Below are positions 51,954 to 62,283 of a stretch of 64,000 bases of DNA, in pieces. Source of the stretch: Cordylochernes scorpioides (taxonomy: Eukaryota; Arthropoda; Arachnida; Pseudoscorpiones; Chernetidae); the NCBI GenBank assembly GCA_030710605.1, contig CP092874.1, positions 23,717,634-23,781,633 of the forward strand, given 5' to 3'. Numbering within the stretch: the first letter of the stretch is position 1; each line of letters opens with the position of its first letter. The position numbers were made by a program, and so were the translations under genes. The notes under the pieces are model-generated. The model was not told where the DNA came from. It saw only the letters and a program-made list of their open reading frames with translations, and made no database searches.

Positions 51954-52011
51954 GTGGCCGGCAACTTCCACTTAGCCCCTGGACACACTTCAACAGTCAG
52001 CCATCTCCACA
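51954..52011 (+). CDS. ERGIC3: ERGIC3 second copy, exon 6
   Basis: 58 nt encoding VAGNFHLAPGHTSTVSHLH, with acceptor TATGTAG and donor GTGAGT. One synonymous difference from 23912-23969. Confidence 0.94.
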
Positions 52012-52663
52012 GTGAGTTTTCTCCACCTTCTTCTAGCGACTTATTTGCATATTTTCCTTCACTGGCTGTAGTTGCTGCCATTCTATCTTTACTGCTCCAA
52101 CCTACTCCATGATGTCACCTGTTAGCCTCACTTATTTCTATTGTTATTGTTTATTATCCGCTTGTCATATCATGAGTATTTAAAATATGTAAATAATAAT
52201 TTGTATTAAAATATTTATCATTAATTTGTTAATGTCGTAACCCCTGTTGAAGGGCTGACAAGTCCAAAAGCTTGAAAATAAAAGGTTACACAAGGAACTT
52301 AGCGCTGGAAGCATTGTTTATTTTATTATATTATCCCCATGTGCAAAGAACACACAAGTCCATGCTCCTCGAACTCTCTGACCTTGTTAATACTTCCACT
52401 GTTGTTCTATAAATGAGCTGTTTATTCAATATATTCAGTAAAGAGCAGACTAACTTATATTGTAAATAGTGTTCCATTTCTGAAGACTGTTCCCCACTTT
52501 CACCATCAGGGAGATGGTAGCAGTCACAGCTCTCTAACCCGGGGTTATTTCTATACACAGTGCTTGATAATTGGAACTTTTCTTTTTTTGTTGTTGTTTT
52601 TAGCCCAGTGGGTCCCAATTACATTCATGGACAAAACTTAAGGAAGTTGTACCTTTTAGCATG
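52012..52663. other. Intron 6 start, second copy
   Basis: Unassigned, diverged from 23970-24954; contains a short LINE-A tail remnant (52335-52385) and the left end of a C1 MITE (from 52618). Confidence 0.55.
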
Positions 52664-52689
52664 GGGGTTGGTGGAAGGATGGTCTAAAC

Positions 52690-53016
52690 CAAGCATGTCA
52701 AACTCAAATCCTAACACGGGCCAAATAAAAAGTAATAAGATTATGTGGGCCGCAAAAAATACTTATGGCGATGTACATACGTTATGTATGTAGGTATAAT
52801 ATTATCAAAACTTCGACTTATGTATGGCGACCAGTGGTTCGTTATTAATAAATAAATTATGTATAATTACAATTTTTGAAAATTAGGCTACAAATTTTTA
52901 TTAATTTTTTTTTTTATTTATAAAAAAAAATTTATTAAAATATATTGTCTGGTGGGCCGCAAATTCATTCGTTGTGGGCCGCATGAGGCCCGCGGGCCGC
53001 GAGTTTGACATGCTTG
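52690..53016. mobile_element. hAT-type MITE
   Basis: 327 bp with perfect 16-bp terminal inverted repeats CAAGCATGTCAAACTC / GAGTTTGACATGCTTG and an 8-bp duplication GTCTAAAC (52682-52689, 53017-53024). An 8-bp duplication and a (C/T)GTCAAACTC-type end with GGGCCGC-rich subterminal repeats are typical of hAT (Charlie-like) elements. No coding capacity. Confidence 0.93.
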
Positions 53017-53046
53017 GTCTAAACCGCTAGTTTTCGACCGCTATGA

Positions 53047-53304
53047 CAATTTGACAATTTAAAAAGTTTTATTGATTCTTTTAATCAAATTTTACAAAGG
53101 TGGAAAAATAAAAGAGTAAAAGGGCATATAAAGTGTAGGGAAATATATATATACAAATATCTTCAGCAAGGAAGGCTTCCCCACCTTGAGAGAGTCCTCC
53201 TCCAGACAAGGTCTTCACTCCTCAGTTCCACACCGAGGATGTACCTATAGATGTGTGTCTTGGTAGACGCCAGGATGGTGTCATCGTCTAGGCCATGCCC
53301 CCAT
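53047..53304 (-). mobile_element. LINE-B 3' fragment nested in S1
   Basis: Inserted in the tRNA-like head of an S1 SINE with an imperfect 12-bp duplication CGAC(C/T)GCTA(T/C)GA (53035-53046, 53305-53316). Its minus strand carries a stretch similar to the C-terminal coding part of 27246-27930 (GCTTCCCCACCTTGAGAGAG, GTCTTGGTAGACGCCAGGAT) and ends AATAAAACTTTTTAAATTGT. Confidence 0.82.
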
Positions 53305-53565
53305 CGACTGCTACGATCCGGGTTCATTTCTCGCATTGGGCACTTTTTTCTGATTTAAAAAAATGCTCCAATGGCCCGGTGTTGGCCAGCGAGTGCAAGT
53401 AACCAAATGGGGCTCTGGCATTTGTAAGTGCAAAGTCGAACTGCTTTTCACATGTGTAGACATGTGGTACGCTTACAGTAAAAAGCAGTCGCTAACTACC
53501 CACCATGTTTATCATGGCCTGTACCACGTGTACTAGGGATAAGCAAAAAAAAACCTTTTAGCATG

Positions 53566-53735
53566 TATATCGGGATTCAGACAATAACTCTGAAAGATAT
53601 AACAGTGACCTTTATTAAAGACGCATGAGATAACCAAATGTGAACAGCCTCTGTCTCCAGAAAAATAGATGACTGGTGATATCAAAGACTTTCCACTTCC
53701 TTAAGTTTTGTCCATGAGTGTATATAGAGGAGTCT
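53566..53735. mobile_element. C1 MITE, right part
   Basis: Continues the element begun at 52618, ending CTTAAGTTTTGTCCATGAGT. The S1 insertion at 52664-53552 splits it. Confidence 0.85.
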
Positions 53736-53776
53736 GTTGTATTAAATGTGACATGACACATGGGGTGTGGTTGCAG

Positions 53777-53808
53777 TTCACAGCATCGGGCCATTCCACC
53801 CCAACAAG
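53777..53808 (+). CDS. ERGIC3: ERGIC3 second copy, exon 7 (32-nt microexon)
   Basis: Counterpart of 25210-25241 with two third-position changes and an unchanged peptide (IHSIGPFHPNK). Acceptor GGTTGCAG, donor GTAAAA. Confidence 0.84.
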
Positions 53809-53869
53809 GTAAAATAGATGACGCTGCTCCCTTACATGACATGTGCTGATATGTGTGAGCTGTGCTCAG

Positions 53870-53966
53870 TTCAACATCACTCATCAAATCAGGAGTCTCT
53901 CCTTTGGCCGCAAGATTCCTGGAAAACCTAACCCCCTTGAAGATACCCAACAGGAGGATAAAGCTG
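53870..53966 (+). CDS. ERGIC3: ERGIC3 second copy, exon 8
   Basis: Counterpart of 25301-25397: same acceptor, donor and length. Two amino-acid changes (Lys to Arg in QI.SLSFG, Glu to Lys near the end) and one synonymous change. The frame is intact. Confidence 0.94.
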
Positions 53967-54029
53967 GTGAGGGGAAACACTCTTTTTATTTATTTTAATT
54001 AATTTATTTATTTATATCATGTCAGAGGC

Positions 54030-54200
54030 GGCCATTTCATATTGGAGCTAAGTCGGCCTGCCACTGAGTAGTGCTCCCAGTCTTAATGACAAAGGCAGAC
54101 GCATTCTACTTCACCCAGTCATGAACAGACACCATCAAGGGTCACAACTTGATACCCTAATATGCTTGAGTGGAGATAAGGAAGAAGAAGAAGAAAGATT
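54030..54200 (+). mobile_element. B element, 5' truncated, second copy only
   Basis: CATGTCAGAGGCGGCCATTT through GAGTGGAGATAAGGAAGAAG. It is inserted in an ATTTATTT-rich spot that is unoccupied at about 25440 in the first gene copy. Confidence 0.86.
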
Positions 54201-54211
54201 TATTCATATAT

Positions 54212-54374
54212 TCAGTAGAAACCCCTTGTAAAGGACAACACCTAATTATAGAGCCAAAGTGTTCTTTAGGGAGATGTGTCCTCTTACAGGAGAGCTACTA
54301 AATAACAAAAATGATAATTTTGCAAATGAAAACTGTCCTTTGTAGAGAGGTGTCCTCTCATGGAGGTTTTACTG
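54212..54374. mobile_element. P1 MITE (orthologue of 25461-25622)
   Basis: CAGTAGAAACCCCTTGTAAA to CATGGAGGTTTTACTG. Confidence 0.86.
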
Positions 54375-54389
54375 GGTATATTAGAGGGT

Positions 54390-54690
54390 CAGTGGAAGGA
54401 TGATCTAAACCATTGGTTTTCGACCACTACGACCTGGATTCGATTCCCGCATAAGGCACTTTTTCTGATTTGAAAAAAAAAAAAATGCTCCAATGGCCCT
54501 TGATTCTTGCAAAAGTCCAACTCTAGAAGCGAGTGCAAGTTACCAAACGAGGCTCTGGCATATTTGTAAGCGCAAAGTCAAACTGATTTTCACATGTGTA
54601 AACATGTGGTGCACTTACAGTAAAAGCAGTTGCCTACTTCTACTCACCATGATTATCATGGCCTGTACCACGTGTACTAGGGATTTTTTA
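54390..54690 (+). mobile_element. S1 SINE (orthologue of 25629-25930)
   Basis: Same position after a P1 element. B-box-like motif GGATTCGATTCCCGC, end TACTAGGGATTTTTTAG. Confidence 0.86.
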
Positions 54691-54819
54691 GTAAGGAGAG
54701 GAGTAGCAAACACTGTTGGTTTCTGTGTGACAACCAAAACCCTGGATAGAATACTGTATTGAACTTTTAAAAATTTTTTTATCTCCCTCTTACATATATT
54801 ATGGGGTACAATTTGGATT

Positions 54820-55495
54820 AAAGTGATAAAGCACAATTTGGATTATAGATTATAAACACAAGGTAATAAGACCAAATTCAAATAAATAAATAGTGTGTGA
54901 CGTTTCGGTAACAACGCTGTTACCGAAACGTCACACACTATTTGGTCTTATTACCTTGTGTTTATAATCACATTTCAGTACTTTTGTCTGAAGATGGTAA
55001 CAAGGCTGTTACCAAAACGTCACACACTATTTATTTATTTGGATTTGGTCTTATTATATTCAGTATTTTTGTTTAATGCTCCAATGGCCCCTGATTCTTG
55101 CAAAAGTCAACCCCACCAGTGAGTGCAAGTAACCAAACGGGGCTCTGGCACATTTGTAAGTGCAAAGTCAAACTGCTTTTCACATGTGTAGACATGTGGT
55201 ACACTTACAGTAAAAGCAGTCGCTAACTACCCACTATGATTATCATGACTTTGAGATAAGAAAGAAGAGAGTACTTTTTTTTCTGAATATGGTAACAATG
55301 CTGTTACCGAAACGTCGCACACTATTTATTTATTAGGATTTGGTCTTATTACCTTGTATTTGGATTAAAGATTAGGAAAATATGAAGCAACAACACCAAA
55401 TTGATGAAATATTTGTGATCTTTTGGTAACAATGCTGTTACCGAAACAGTGCAAACATTTCATTAATTTGGATTGGGTCTTGTTACCTTGTTTCT
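54820..55495. mobile_element. F cluster (orthologue of 26050-26450)
   Basis: Short-form F, half F and the divergent subfamily, here split by the 5'-truncated S1 at 55070-55260. Confidence 0.82.
55070..55260 (+). mobile_element. S1 SINE, 5' truncated, second copy only
   Basis: Starts at ATGCTCCAATGGCCCCTGAT and ends with an abraded GACTTTGAGATAAGAAAG. It splits an F-family copy that is continuous in the first gene copy. Confidence 0.78.
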
Positions 55496-55624
55496 AGCTT
55501 TCTACCTGTATTTCGAGACATGTGGTGTATTTACAGTGTAAAAGACACTCGCTAGCTACCCAAAGAGATTATTATGGCCTGTAACATGGTCTGTATTTGG
55601 GATAAGTTAAATTTTAAAAGTAAT

Positions 55625-55946
55625 TCTTTTTTTTTTTTTTGCTTATCCCTAGTACACGTGGTACAGGCCATGATAATGATGGTGGGTATTTAACAACTGC
55701 TTTTACTGTAAGCGCACCACATGTTTACACATGCGAAAAAGCAGTTAGACATTGCACTTACAAATGTGCCAGAGCCCCTTTTGGTTACTTGCACTCGCTG
55801 GTGGGGTTGGACTTTTGCAAGAATCAGGGGCTATTGGAGCATTTTTTTTTTTTTTTTTAACAGAAAAAAGTGTCCAATGTGGGAATTGAACCCGGGTCGT
55901 AGTGGTCGAAAACCAAACGGTTTAACCAGCCTTCCACCGACCCCTT
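55625..55946 (-). mobile_element. S1 SINE (orthologue of 26570-26885)
   Basis: Full length on the minus strand, ending CCTTCCACCGACCCC. Confidence 0.88.
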
Positions 55947-56159
55947 AAAAGTAATTTGATGTATTAGCACACCATATCTGTTATATAAGAAATTGAGACT
56001 ATTCTAGACACGTGTGATTCTTTTTAAAATTAAATAATCTTCTACTGCCCTTACTGTAATTATAAATTAATGGTTAGATATACTCTCTTGGAACTTTTCT
56101 ATGTCACATCAGTTTACTCCATGATTTCTCTCACTACCTCATATCTCTCATGTTTCTTC

Positions 56160-56817
56160 TCTATAGAATGTGTCCTTTAGAGAGAGAGAGAGATGTCCTC
56201 TTACTGAAGAGCTTCTTCTTCTTCTTTCTTATCTCTACTCAATCATATTAGGATATCAAGTTGTGACCCTTGATGGTGTCTGTTTGACAACCATCATGAT
56301 TGAGTGAAGTAGAATGCGTCTGCCTTTGTCATTAAGACTGGGAGCACTACTCAGTGGCAGGCCGACTTAGCTCCAAAAGAAATGGCCGCCTCTGACATGA
56401 GGAACAGACGCCATGTGCAGCCGCTCCTAACATGGAGTACAAACACTGCTCATCCTGTATCCCAGGATCAGGAGCCCTTACAGGGTACTATCAGCTGAGC
56501 CCAGGTTTTTTAGTGAGCTTGTTAATGCTCCCCCTCCTCCTTTTTCATCCGGGCTTGGGACCGGCAAAGGCGGAGTTCTGAAGAGCTGCTAAATAGTAAA
56601 AATGGTAATTTTGCAAATGAAAAACTGTCTTTTACAGAGAGGTGTCCTTTACCGTGAGTGTCCTCTCATGGAGGTTCTACTGTACATGGAGTCTGCAAAT
56701 GAAAATAATAAAAAAGTAAAAGTTAATCACATTTAATTTTAGACCCTTAGTTCTGGGGTTTGTGGGTTTGGCCGAGATGACCAAGAAAGCCTTTCCATTC
56801 AGGTGAGATAAAAGGTG
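56160..56817. mobile_element. P1 MITE split by B, followed by duplicated segment
   Basis: The P1 left part (AATGTGTCCTTTAGAGAG, truncated) and right part (56578-56682, ending GAGGTTCTACTG) flank the B insertion. The downstream 56683-56817 repeats 59373-59505, so this whole block appears twice within the second gene copy. Confidence 0.78.
56211..56577 (-). mobile_element. B element, second copy only
   Basis: Full length, inserted into a P1 element with a CTGAAGAGCT duplication (about 56202-56211 and 56578-56587). Confidence 0.9.
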
Positions 56818-56917
56818 NNNNNNNNNNNNNNNNNNNNNNNNNNNNNNNNNNNNNNNNNNNNNNNNNNNNNNNNNNNNNNNNNNNNNNNNNNNNNNNNNNN
56901 NNNNNNNNNNNNNNNNN
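56818..56917. other. 100-N assembly gap
   Basis: Exactly 100 N. The left flank ends in a segment beginning at a P1 element and continuing to TCTGGGGTTTGTGGGTTTGG, which occurs again at 59186-59520. The right flank resumes with ATATATGTTATTGTGTGGGG, which also occurs at 30671 and 60495. The gap thus lies in a repeated segment where assembly is likely to be unsafe. Confidence 0.99.
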
Positions 56918-57029
56918 ATATATGTTATTGTGTGGGGTGAAGACACCTTGCTAAATGCTTTAATTTTTATTTACTCCTGACGAAGATAAAAGATTTTTGT
57001 TGGACATTGAGATAATAAAAAGATTTATA

Positions 57030-57455
57030 ATATGATGCACTAGTGCGCCATCTGTTATCAAAATTCAAAACTATTTTAAAGGCGTAAGATTCTTTTTGAT
57101 ATTAAACAATTTCTACTGCCCTTACTGCAATGGAAAAATTAATGAGAGGGCCTGGCTCATCAGTGGTGAACCCTCCCAGCGGTTTCGCCAGTTTAATCTA
57201 CCATACCGCTGTTATAGTTCTTCTAAAATACCCATTCAAAGAGTCTATCAACAGTATCACTATAAAAGGAAGTTCCAAAAATGCAATATAACAGCGGTAT
57301 GGTAGATTAAACTGGCGAAACCGCTGAGAGGATTCACCACTGATGAGCCAGGCCCTCTCATTAATTTTTCCATTGCAGTAAGGGCAGTAGAAATTGTTTT
57401 ATTTCAAAAAGAATCTTACACCTTTAAAATAGTTTTGAATTTTAAAAAGATTTAT
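57030..57455. mobile_element. M1 foldback, full form, second copy only
   Basis: Two arms of about 190 bp are near-perfect complements (GATGCACTAGTGCGCCATCT ... CTACCATACCGCTGTTATAG). It is inserted in the AAAAAGATTTATA site that is unoccupied at about 27955. Confidence 0.88.
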
Positions 57456-57558
57456 ACTGGCCGCGAAGTATCTTTAATTTTAAGAACTATGAATGCCGAC
57501 CATGAAGCCTCTATCTTTACAATACCTCATGTCTAATCACACATGTTGTCTGTACCAG

Positions 57559-57623
57559 GAGGTACCAACTACCAGTACTTCATCAAGGTGGTGCCCACCA
57601 TGTTTGCTCGGCTTGACGGCCAT
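57559..57623 (+). CDS. ERGIC3: ERGIC3 second copy, exon 9
   Basis: 65 nt encoding GGTNYQYFIKVVPT and MFARLDGH, with two synonymous differences from 28049-28113. Same TGTACCAG acceptor and GTGAGT donor. Confidence 0.95.
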
Positions 57624-57781
57624 GTGAGTAGTTCCTCTTTGTATCTAGTAGTGTACAATAAACCCTCTTCCTACATGTGGTCGTCATAAAATCTTGTTCC
57701 CAAGTAACAGTGGTGTAACAAGGTTTGGCTGTATTTAGTTCCCATTATCAGTGGAGACCTGATAGGAGACCTGAAGAAATA

Positions 57782-57995
57782 GGCAAAGTCAGACTTTCAC
57801 CAAAGTGTGCCTGGATCATGGGGCCATGATCAATGAAAGCTGTACCCCTACACCCCATTCCATGAGATCAGCTTGAGGAGCATAAACTCATGAAATTCAT
57901 GGAAAGCTTTACACAAGGGGATAAGAAACATTCCCATTCCATGAGATCATGGAATTCGTGTGGTTTTTACACAGGGGGATGGGAAACAACAATAA
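57782..57995 (+). mobile_element. LINE-A internal-deletion derivative (orthologue of 28264-28495)
   Basis: GGCAAAGTCAGACTTTCACC region fused to GGAGCATAAACTCATG and GGGGATAAGAAAC, then a second short tail copy. Confidence 0.82.
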
Positions 57996-59185
57996 CAGAA
58001 ACAACAACAGTGGAGACCTAATCAACTTTGCTAAGTAGAGACCAAAACTATCGAGTTTATTTATTGTAGTGGTATAAGCTTGGTGAGAGCTAAAGTAAGA
58101 CAAAAGGACAACACCGCCGATCTGCCACGCAGCGATGGTCATCTCCTATTTCCAGGCCTCACTTGTATGTTTGCCATGGTCTGTCATTCCAGCAGGCTGG
58201 AAAGAAGTCTCTCAGCTTCCACAGAGATTTAGGACAATAATGTCCTTCAACAGACTGAAATACAAATTTGTATTTCAGCTTGTTTAAGGACATTATTGTC
58301 CGAAAACTCACCAAGATCACACCTCTTCAATAAAAAAAATTGTCACTGTTAACTTTGGTCTCATATCTTAGCAATGATATCTGGTGATTCCTCCTATTGT
58401 AATAAACTTTGTTGTTTGAAACCCAAGTTCACAGCAGGGATCAATGATGGAACACTTTCAATCATATCTAGTACAGTAGAACTACCTGTCCCTGTAAAGG
58501 ACAACACATAGTTGCAGAGCTAAAGTGTCCTTTAGGAAGAGATGTTCTCTTGCCAGAGAGCTGCTAAATAGTAAAAATGTTAATTTTGGCGATGGAAATG
58601 TCTTTTGTGGAGAGATGTCCTCTAGCAGGTCTTGACACCATCCTGGAAAAGAAGCGATCTTGTATGATGGGTAAAAAGAGTTTCTTTCGTTGGTTGGCTA
58701 TCCATTGGGCACCACATGGAGGTGGTAGAATCTCAATCCATTGAACTGGTGCCTGCAGCTCTAGAACACATTTTGGCTTGCATTAGATGTACAAAACAAG
58801 ATCTTTGGGAGAGGTCGCTGCTTATCATAAAACAGCTCGAGGAGCATGGACTCATGGAATTTGTGTAATCTTTACACAAGGGGATAAGAAACAACAACAA
58901 CACCAGCCGTGAAGCATGAACTCATGGAATTTGTGTAATCTTTACACAAGGGGATAAGAAACAATAACAATAGAATTTTAAAAGAGAGCAGTTCCTCTCT
59001 TTTGTAGAGATGGTGTTCAGTTGTTGGTGAATTTTGCTGGAGATTGGAGGATGATTTTTGATTGGTAAAGTGGGTAAAAAAAATACTTTTCCTTTTAATG
59101 GTTTATGTTGGAATGGCTTACTTTTGTCCCTTTACAACACACACACACACACAAAAGCCTTTATTAAGACATAAATCCTTATTCA
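57996..59185. repeat. Intron 9, second copy
   Basis: Unassigned part with the AGGACAATAATGTCCTT stem-loop (58226-58310), P1 (58472-58635), LINE-A tails (58745-58975) and a retroposon tail with (CA)n (59137-59184). Confidence 0.68.
58745..58975 (+). mobile_element. LINE-A 3' fragments, two tails
   Basis: A truncated LINE-A end to about 58905, then another tail piece (GTGTAATCTTTACAC, GGGGATAAGAAAC) at 58910-58975. The first is orthologous to 29640-29800; the second is absent there. Confidence 0.8.
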
Positions 59186-59372
59186 GTAGAACCTCCCTGT
59201 AAAGGAAAACACCTAATTGTAGAGCCAAAAGTGTCCTTTAGAGAGAGAGAGAAAGGTGTCCTCTTACTGAAGAGCTGCTAAATAGTAAAAATGGTAATTT
59301 TGCATATAAAAAAATTGTCCTTTACAGAGAGGTGTCCTTTACCGTGAATGTCCTCTCATGGAGGTTCTACTG
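59186..59372. mobile_element. P1 MITE
   Basis: CAGTAGAACCTCCCTGTAAA to CATGGAGGTTCTACTG. Confidence 0.88.
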
Positions 59373-59531
59373 TACATGGGGTCTGCAAATGAAAATTATA
59401 AAAAATCAGAAGCTAATCATGTTTAATATTTGTCTCTTAGTTCTGGGGTTTGTGGGTATAGCTAGATGACCAAGAGAGCCCTTCCATTCAGGTGAGATAT
59501 AAGGCGGTATATATATATATATATTTTTTTA

Positions 59532-59838
59532 TGCTTATCCCTAGTACACGTGGTACAGACCATGATAATCATGGTGGGTTGAGGTTTTCGACTGCTTTTA
59601 CTCTTAAGTGCTCCACATATCTACACATATGAAAAGCAGTTCGACTTTGCACTTACAAATGTGCCAGAGCCTCATTTGGTTATACTTGCACTCGCTGGTG
59701 GGGTTGGACTTTTGCAAGAATTGGGGGCCAATTTGAGTTTTTTTTTTTTTTTATCAGAAAAAAGTGTCCAATGCGAGAATTGAACCCGGGTCGTAGTAGT
59801 CAAAAACCAACGGTTCAGACCATCCTTCCACCGACCCC
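59532..59838 (-). mobile_element. S1 SINE (orthologue of 30346-30664)
   Basis: Full length on the minus strand, with GAGAATTGAACCCGGGTC and CTTCCACCGACCCCC. Confidence 0.88.
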
Positions 59839-59855
59839 CCTGGCGGTATATGTAT

Positions 59856-60150
59856 TCTTCTTCTTCTTTCTTATCTCCACTCAATCATTAGGGTATCAAG
59901 TTGTGACCCTTGATGGTATTTGACAACCATCATGACTGGGTGAAGTAGAATGCGTCTGCCTTTGTCATTAAGACTGGGAGCACTACTCAGTGGCAGGCCG
60001 ACTTAGCTCCAAAAGAAATGGCCGCCTCTAACATGAGGAACAGATGCCATGTGCAGCCGCTCCTAACATGGAGTACAAACGCTGCTCATCATGTATTCCT
60101 AGATTAGGAGCCCTTACAGGGTACTATCAGCTGGGCCAGCTGAGCCCAGG
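59856..60150 (-). mobile_element. B element, second copy only
   Basis: TTCTTCTTCTTTCTTATCTC to CCAGCTGAGCCCAGG. Its distal end is replaced by the P4 element at 60153. The unoccupied site in the first copy is GGCGGTATATGTTATTG at 30665. Confidence 0.87.
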
Positions 60151-60152
60151 TA

Positions 60153-60494
60153 CAGCAGTACCTCGACATACGAGTTTAATTCGTTCCGCAACCTTGCTCG
60201 TATCTTGAATTACTCGTATCTCGAAGCAAAATTCCCCAAAAGCAAAAAACAAAGCTTTGCATATAGAACAAATAATAATGAAGAAGAGGAAAGAAACATT
60301 TTAGGAAAAGCAAAAACAAAACAAAAGTACTGGTCAAAAAGAAACATTTAAAATCACAGATTAATATCTTCAACACTACCGAACCGAATTTATCTCGAAT
60401 TTCGCTCGTAACTAAAAGCAAAAAATCACTTGCTCGTCAGCTCGTATCTCGAAAAACTCGTATGTTGGGGCGCTCGTATGTCGAGGTACCACTG
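60153..60494. mobile_element. P4: Tigger-like MITE, second copy only
   Basis: 342 bp, TA-flanked, ends CAGCAGTACCTCGACATACG / TATGTCGAGGTACCACTG. The subterminal CGTATCTCGAA repeats are diagnostic of Tigger/pogo-type MITEs (CAGTGGTACCTCG(A/G)). It sits at the end of a B element. Confidence 0.9.
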
Positions 60495-60496
60495 TA

Positions 60497-61514
60497 TATG
60501 TTATTGTGTGGGGTAAAGTATCCAGGATTTTTGGTTCCCACCAGTACAGGGAATCTTGCAATACTGGAGGAGGGAGTGTAGAAGATAAAATAAAGTAGTA
60601 GTACAATGTACCCACCACCATCTTGCCTCTCTATGCCGTAACTCTCTCCCTACGCCAACATTTATCACTTGGCATTGATGCCACAGCTCTGATTAGATAA
60701 CATTCTTTTCTCTCTCTTTTTTTTTACTTTATGCAATCCATTAGTTTTGGCTTTCTTTACCTCGAAACCCACTACAACAGCCTACCTCTACTATTGTTGT
60801 GTTCCTCTCTATACCTACCTTTTATTTATTTATTTATTTTTCTAAGAGGGTTATTTACATACTGGAGAACCTTACTATAACAATATCGCTTAATATTTTA
60901 GCTTGTTGTAACCACAGTTTTGAACACTTTGGGGCTTAAAACTTGGGACTTTAGAATTGGGATATGTTGTAAGACCACAGTTTGAACAATTGCAACTTTA
61001 GACTTTAGTTGGAGCATTCAATTACTAGTGGATGGTTTGTTTCTGGGAGTGATTTTACACTTCACTTGATGCCTTGGTCAAATTTTACTGTTCCATTTTT
61101 GCTCTCTTGATGTTCTTACCTTTTGGTGTTTCTTTAAAAATATAAAAATATATATAGTAGAACACACCTCTTTAATCTCTATTCATGATAAAATTGTGTA
61201 AAAAGAAACTCATTGTGGGAAAATATTTTTGTATTTTTAAACCCTTCTTCAATATTCAATCCACTATAATAAATTTAATTAGACATTTTTTTCACATTCC
61301 AATCAGCCTTTATTGTCTTTAATTGAGCCCAACTATAATTCAACACCTGCTTTTGATTCAACCAAATATTTTGATCCCTTGGGGTGTTGAAAGATAGAGG
61401 ACTGTACACTCATGAACAAAACTTGAGGAAGTGGAAAGTCTTTGATATCGCCGGTTGTCTATTTTTTTTAAGTAAACAGAGGCAATTTTGTTTACACTTG
61501 GTTATCTTATTTTT
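60497..61514. repeat. Intron 9 end, second copy
   Basis: Counterpart of 30665-32090 with one (not two) copy of the 195-bp unit. It ends in a P2-like piece (61330-61400) and the left end of a C1 MITE (from 61408). Confidence 0.72.
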
Positions 61515-61815
61515 TTTGCTTATCCCTAGTACACGTGGTACAAGCCATGATAATCATGGTGGGTAGTTAGCGAGTGCTTTTTACTGTAAGCGCACTACAT
61601 GTCTACACATGTGAAAAGCAGTTCGACTTTGCACTTACAAATGTGCCAGAGCCCCGTTTGGTTACTTGCACTCGCTGGTGGGGCTGGACTTTTGCAAGAA
61701 TCGGGGGCCATTGGAGCATTTTTTTTTTAAACAAAAAAAGTGTCCAATGCGGGAATCGAACCCGGGTCGTAGTGGTCGAAAACCAAACGGTTTAACCAGC
61801 CTTCCACCGAACCCA
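61515..61815 (-). mobile_element. S1 SINE, second copy only
   Basis: Full length and well preserved (GGGAATCGAACCCGGG, CCTTCCACCGAACCC). It interrupts a C1 MITE that is continuous in the first copy (32008-32230), and the MITE's right half is missing here. Confidence 0.87.
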
Positions 61816-61822
61816 CCGACAC

Positions 61823-62000
61823 AGTAGAACCTTCATGAGAGGACACTCGCGCTAGAGAACACCTCTCTATAAAGGACAGTTTTCATTTGTAAAAATCACC
61901 ATTTTTACTATTTAGCAACTCTTCCGTAAGAGGACACCTCTCCCTAAAGGACACTTTAGCTCATCGATTAGATGTTGTCCTTTACAGAGAGGTTCTACTG
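61823..62000. mobile_element. P1 MITE (orthologue of 32432-32610)
   Basis: CAGTAGAACCTTCATGAGAG to GAGAGGTTCTACTG, 88 bp before exon 10. Confidence 0.88.
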
Positions 62001-62087
62001 TATTATAAAGAAGCCTGTTGTGTGTTCTGACAAAGCTGTAGGCTATGTAGGCCTCCAGGTAGACGTAGATGTGTGTGTGTGCCGTAG

Positions 62088-62224
62088 ACCCTCCACACCA
62101 ACCAGTTTGCAGTAACCAGACACAGCACCTCTCCTAACTCCCAAGGATCCGAACAAGTCTTCCCCGGTGTCTTCTTCTCCTATGAGATTGCTCCAATGAT
62201 GGTCAAGTACTCTGAGAATTACAA
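62088..62224 (+). CDS. ERGIC3: ERGIC3 second copy, exon 10
   Basis: 137 nt, the counterpart of 32698-32834, with two synonymous changes and the same GCCGTAG acceptor and GTAAGT donor. The 1.8 kb spacing to exon 11 in the first copy puts the next exon just outside the window. Confidence 0.95.
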
Positions 62225-62283
62225 GTAAGTACTTTAGCTGTCGATACATCCTACTCTTCAGCCTTGGGATAGCAAAGTATTGT

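Larger units (their letters stand above)
52664..53552 (+). mobile_element. S1 SINE carrying two nested insertions, second copy only
   Basis: Flanked by a 13-bp duplication ACCTTTTAGCATG (52651-52663, 53553-53565) inside a C1 MITE. The empty site is visible in the first gene copy near 24984. A hAT MITE (52690-53016) and a LINE-B fragment (53047-53304) later landed in its tRNA-like head. Confidence 0.93.

Noticed and set aside
61745-61815. tRNA gene on the minus strand (and the same in every S1 copy)
   Set aside because: A- and B-box-like motifs are present, but no proper acceptor and anticodon stems form, and the sequence recurs about 20 times with a fixed non-tRNA body. It is a SINE head.
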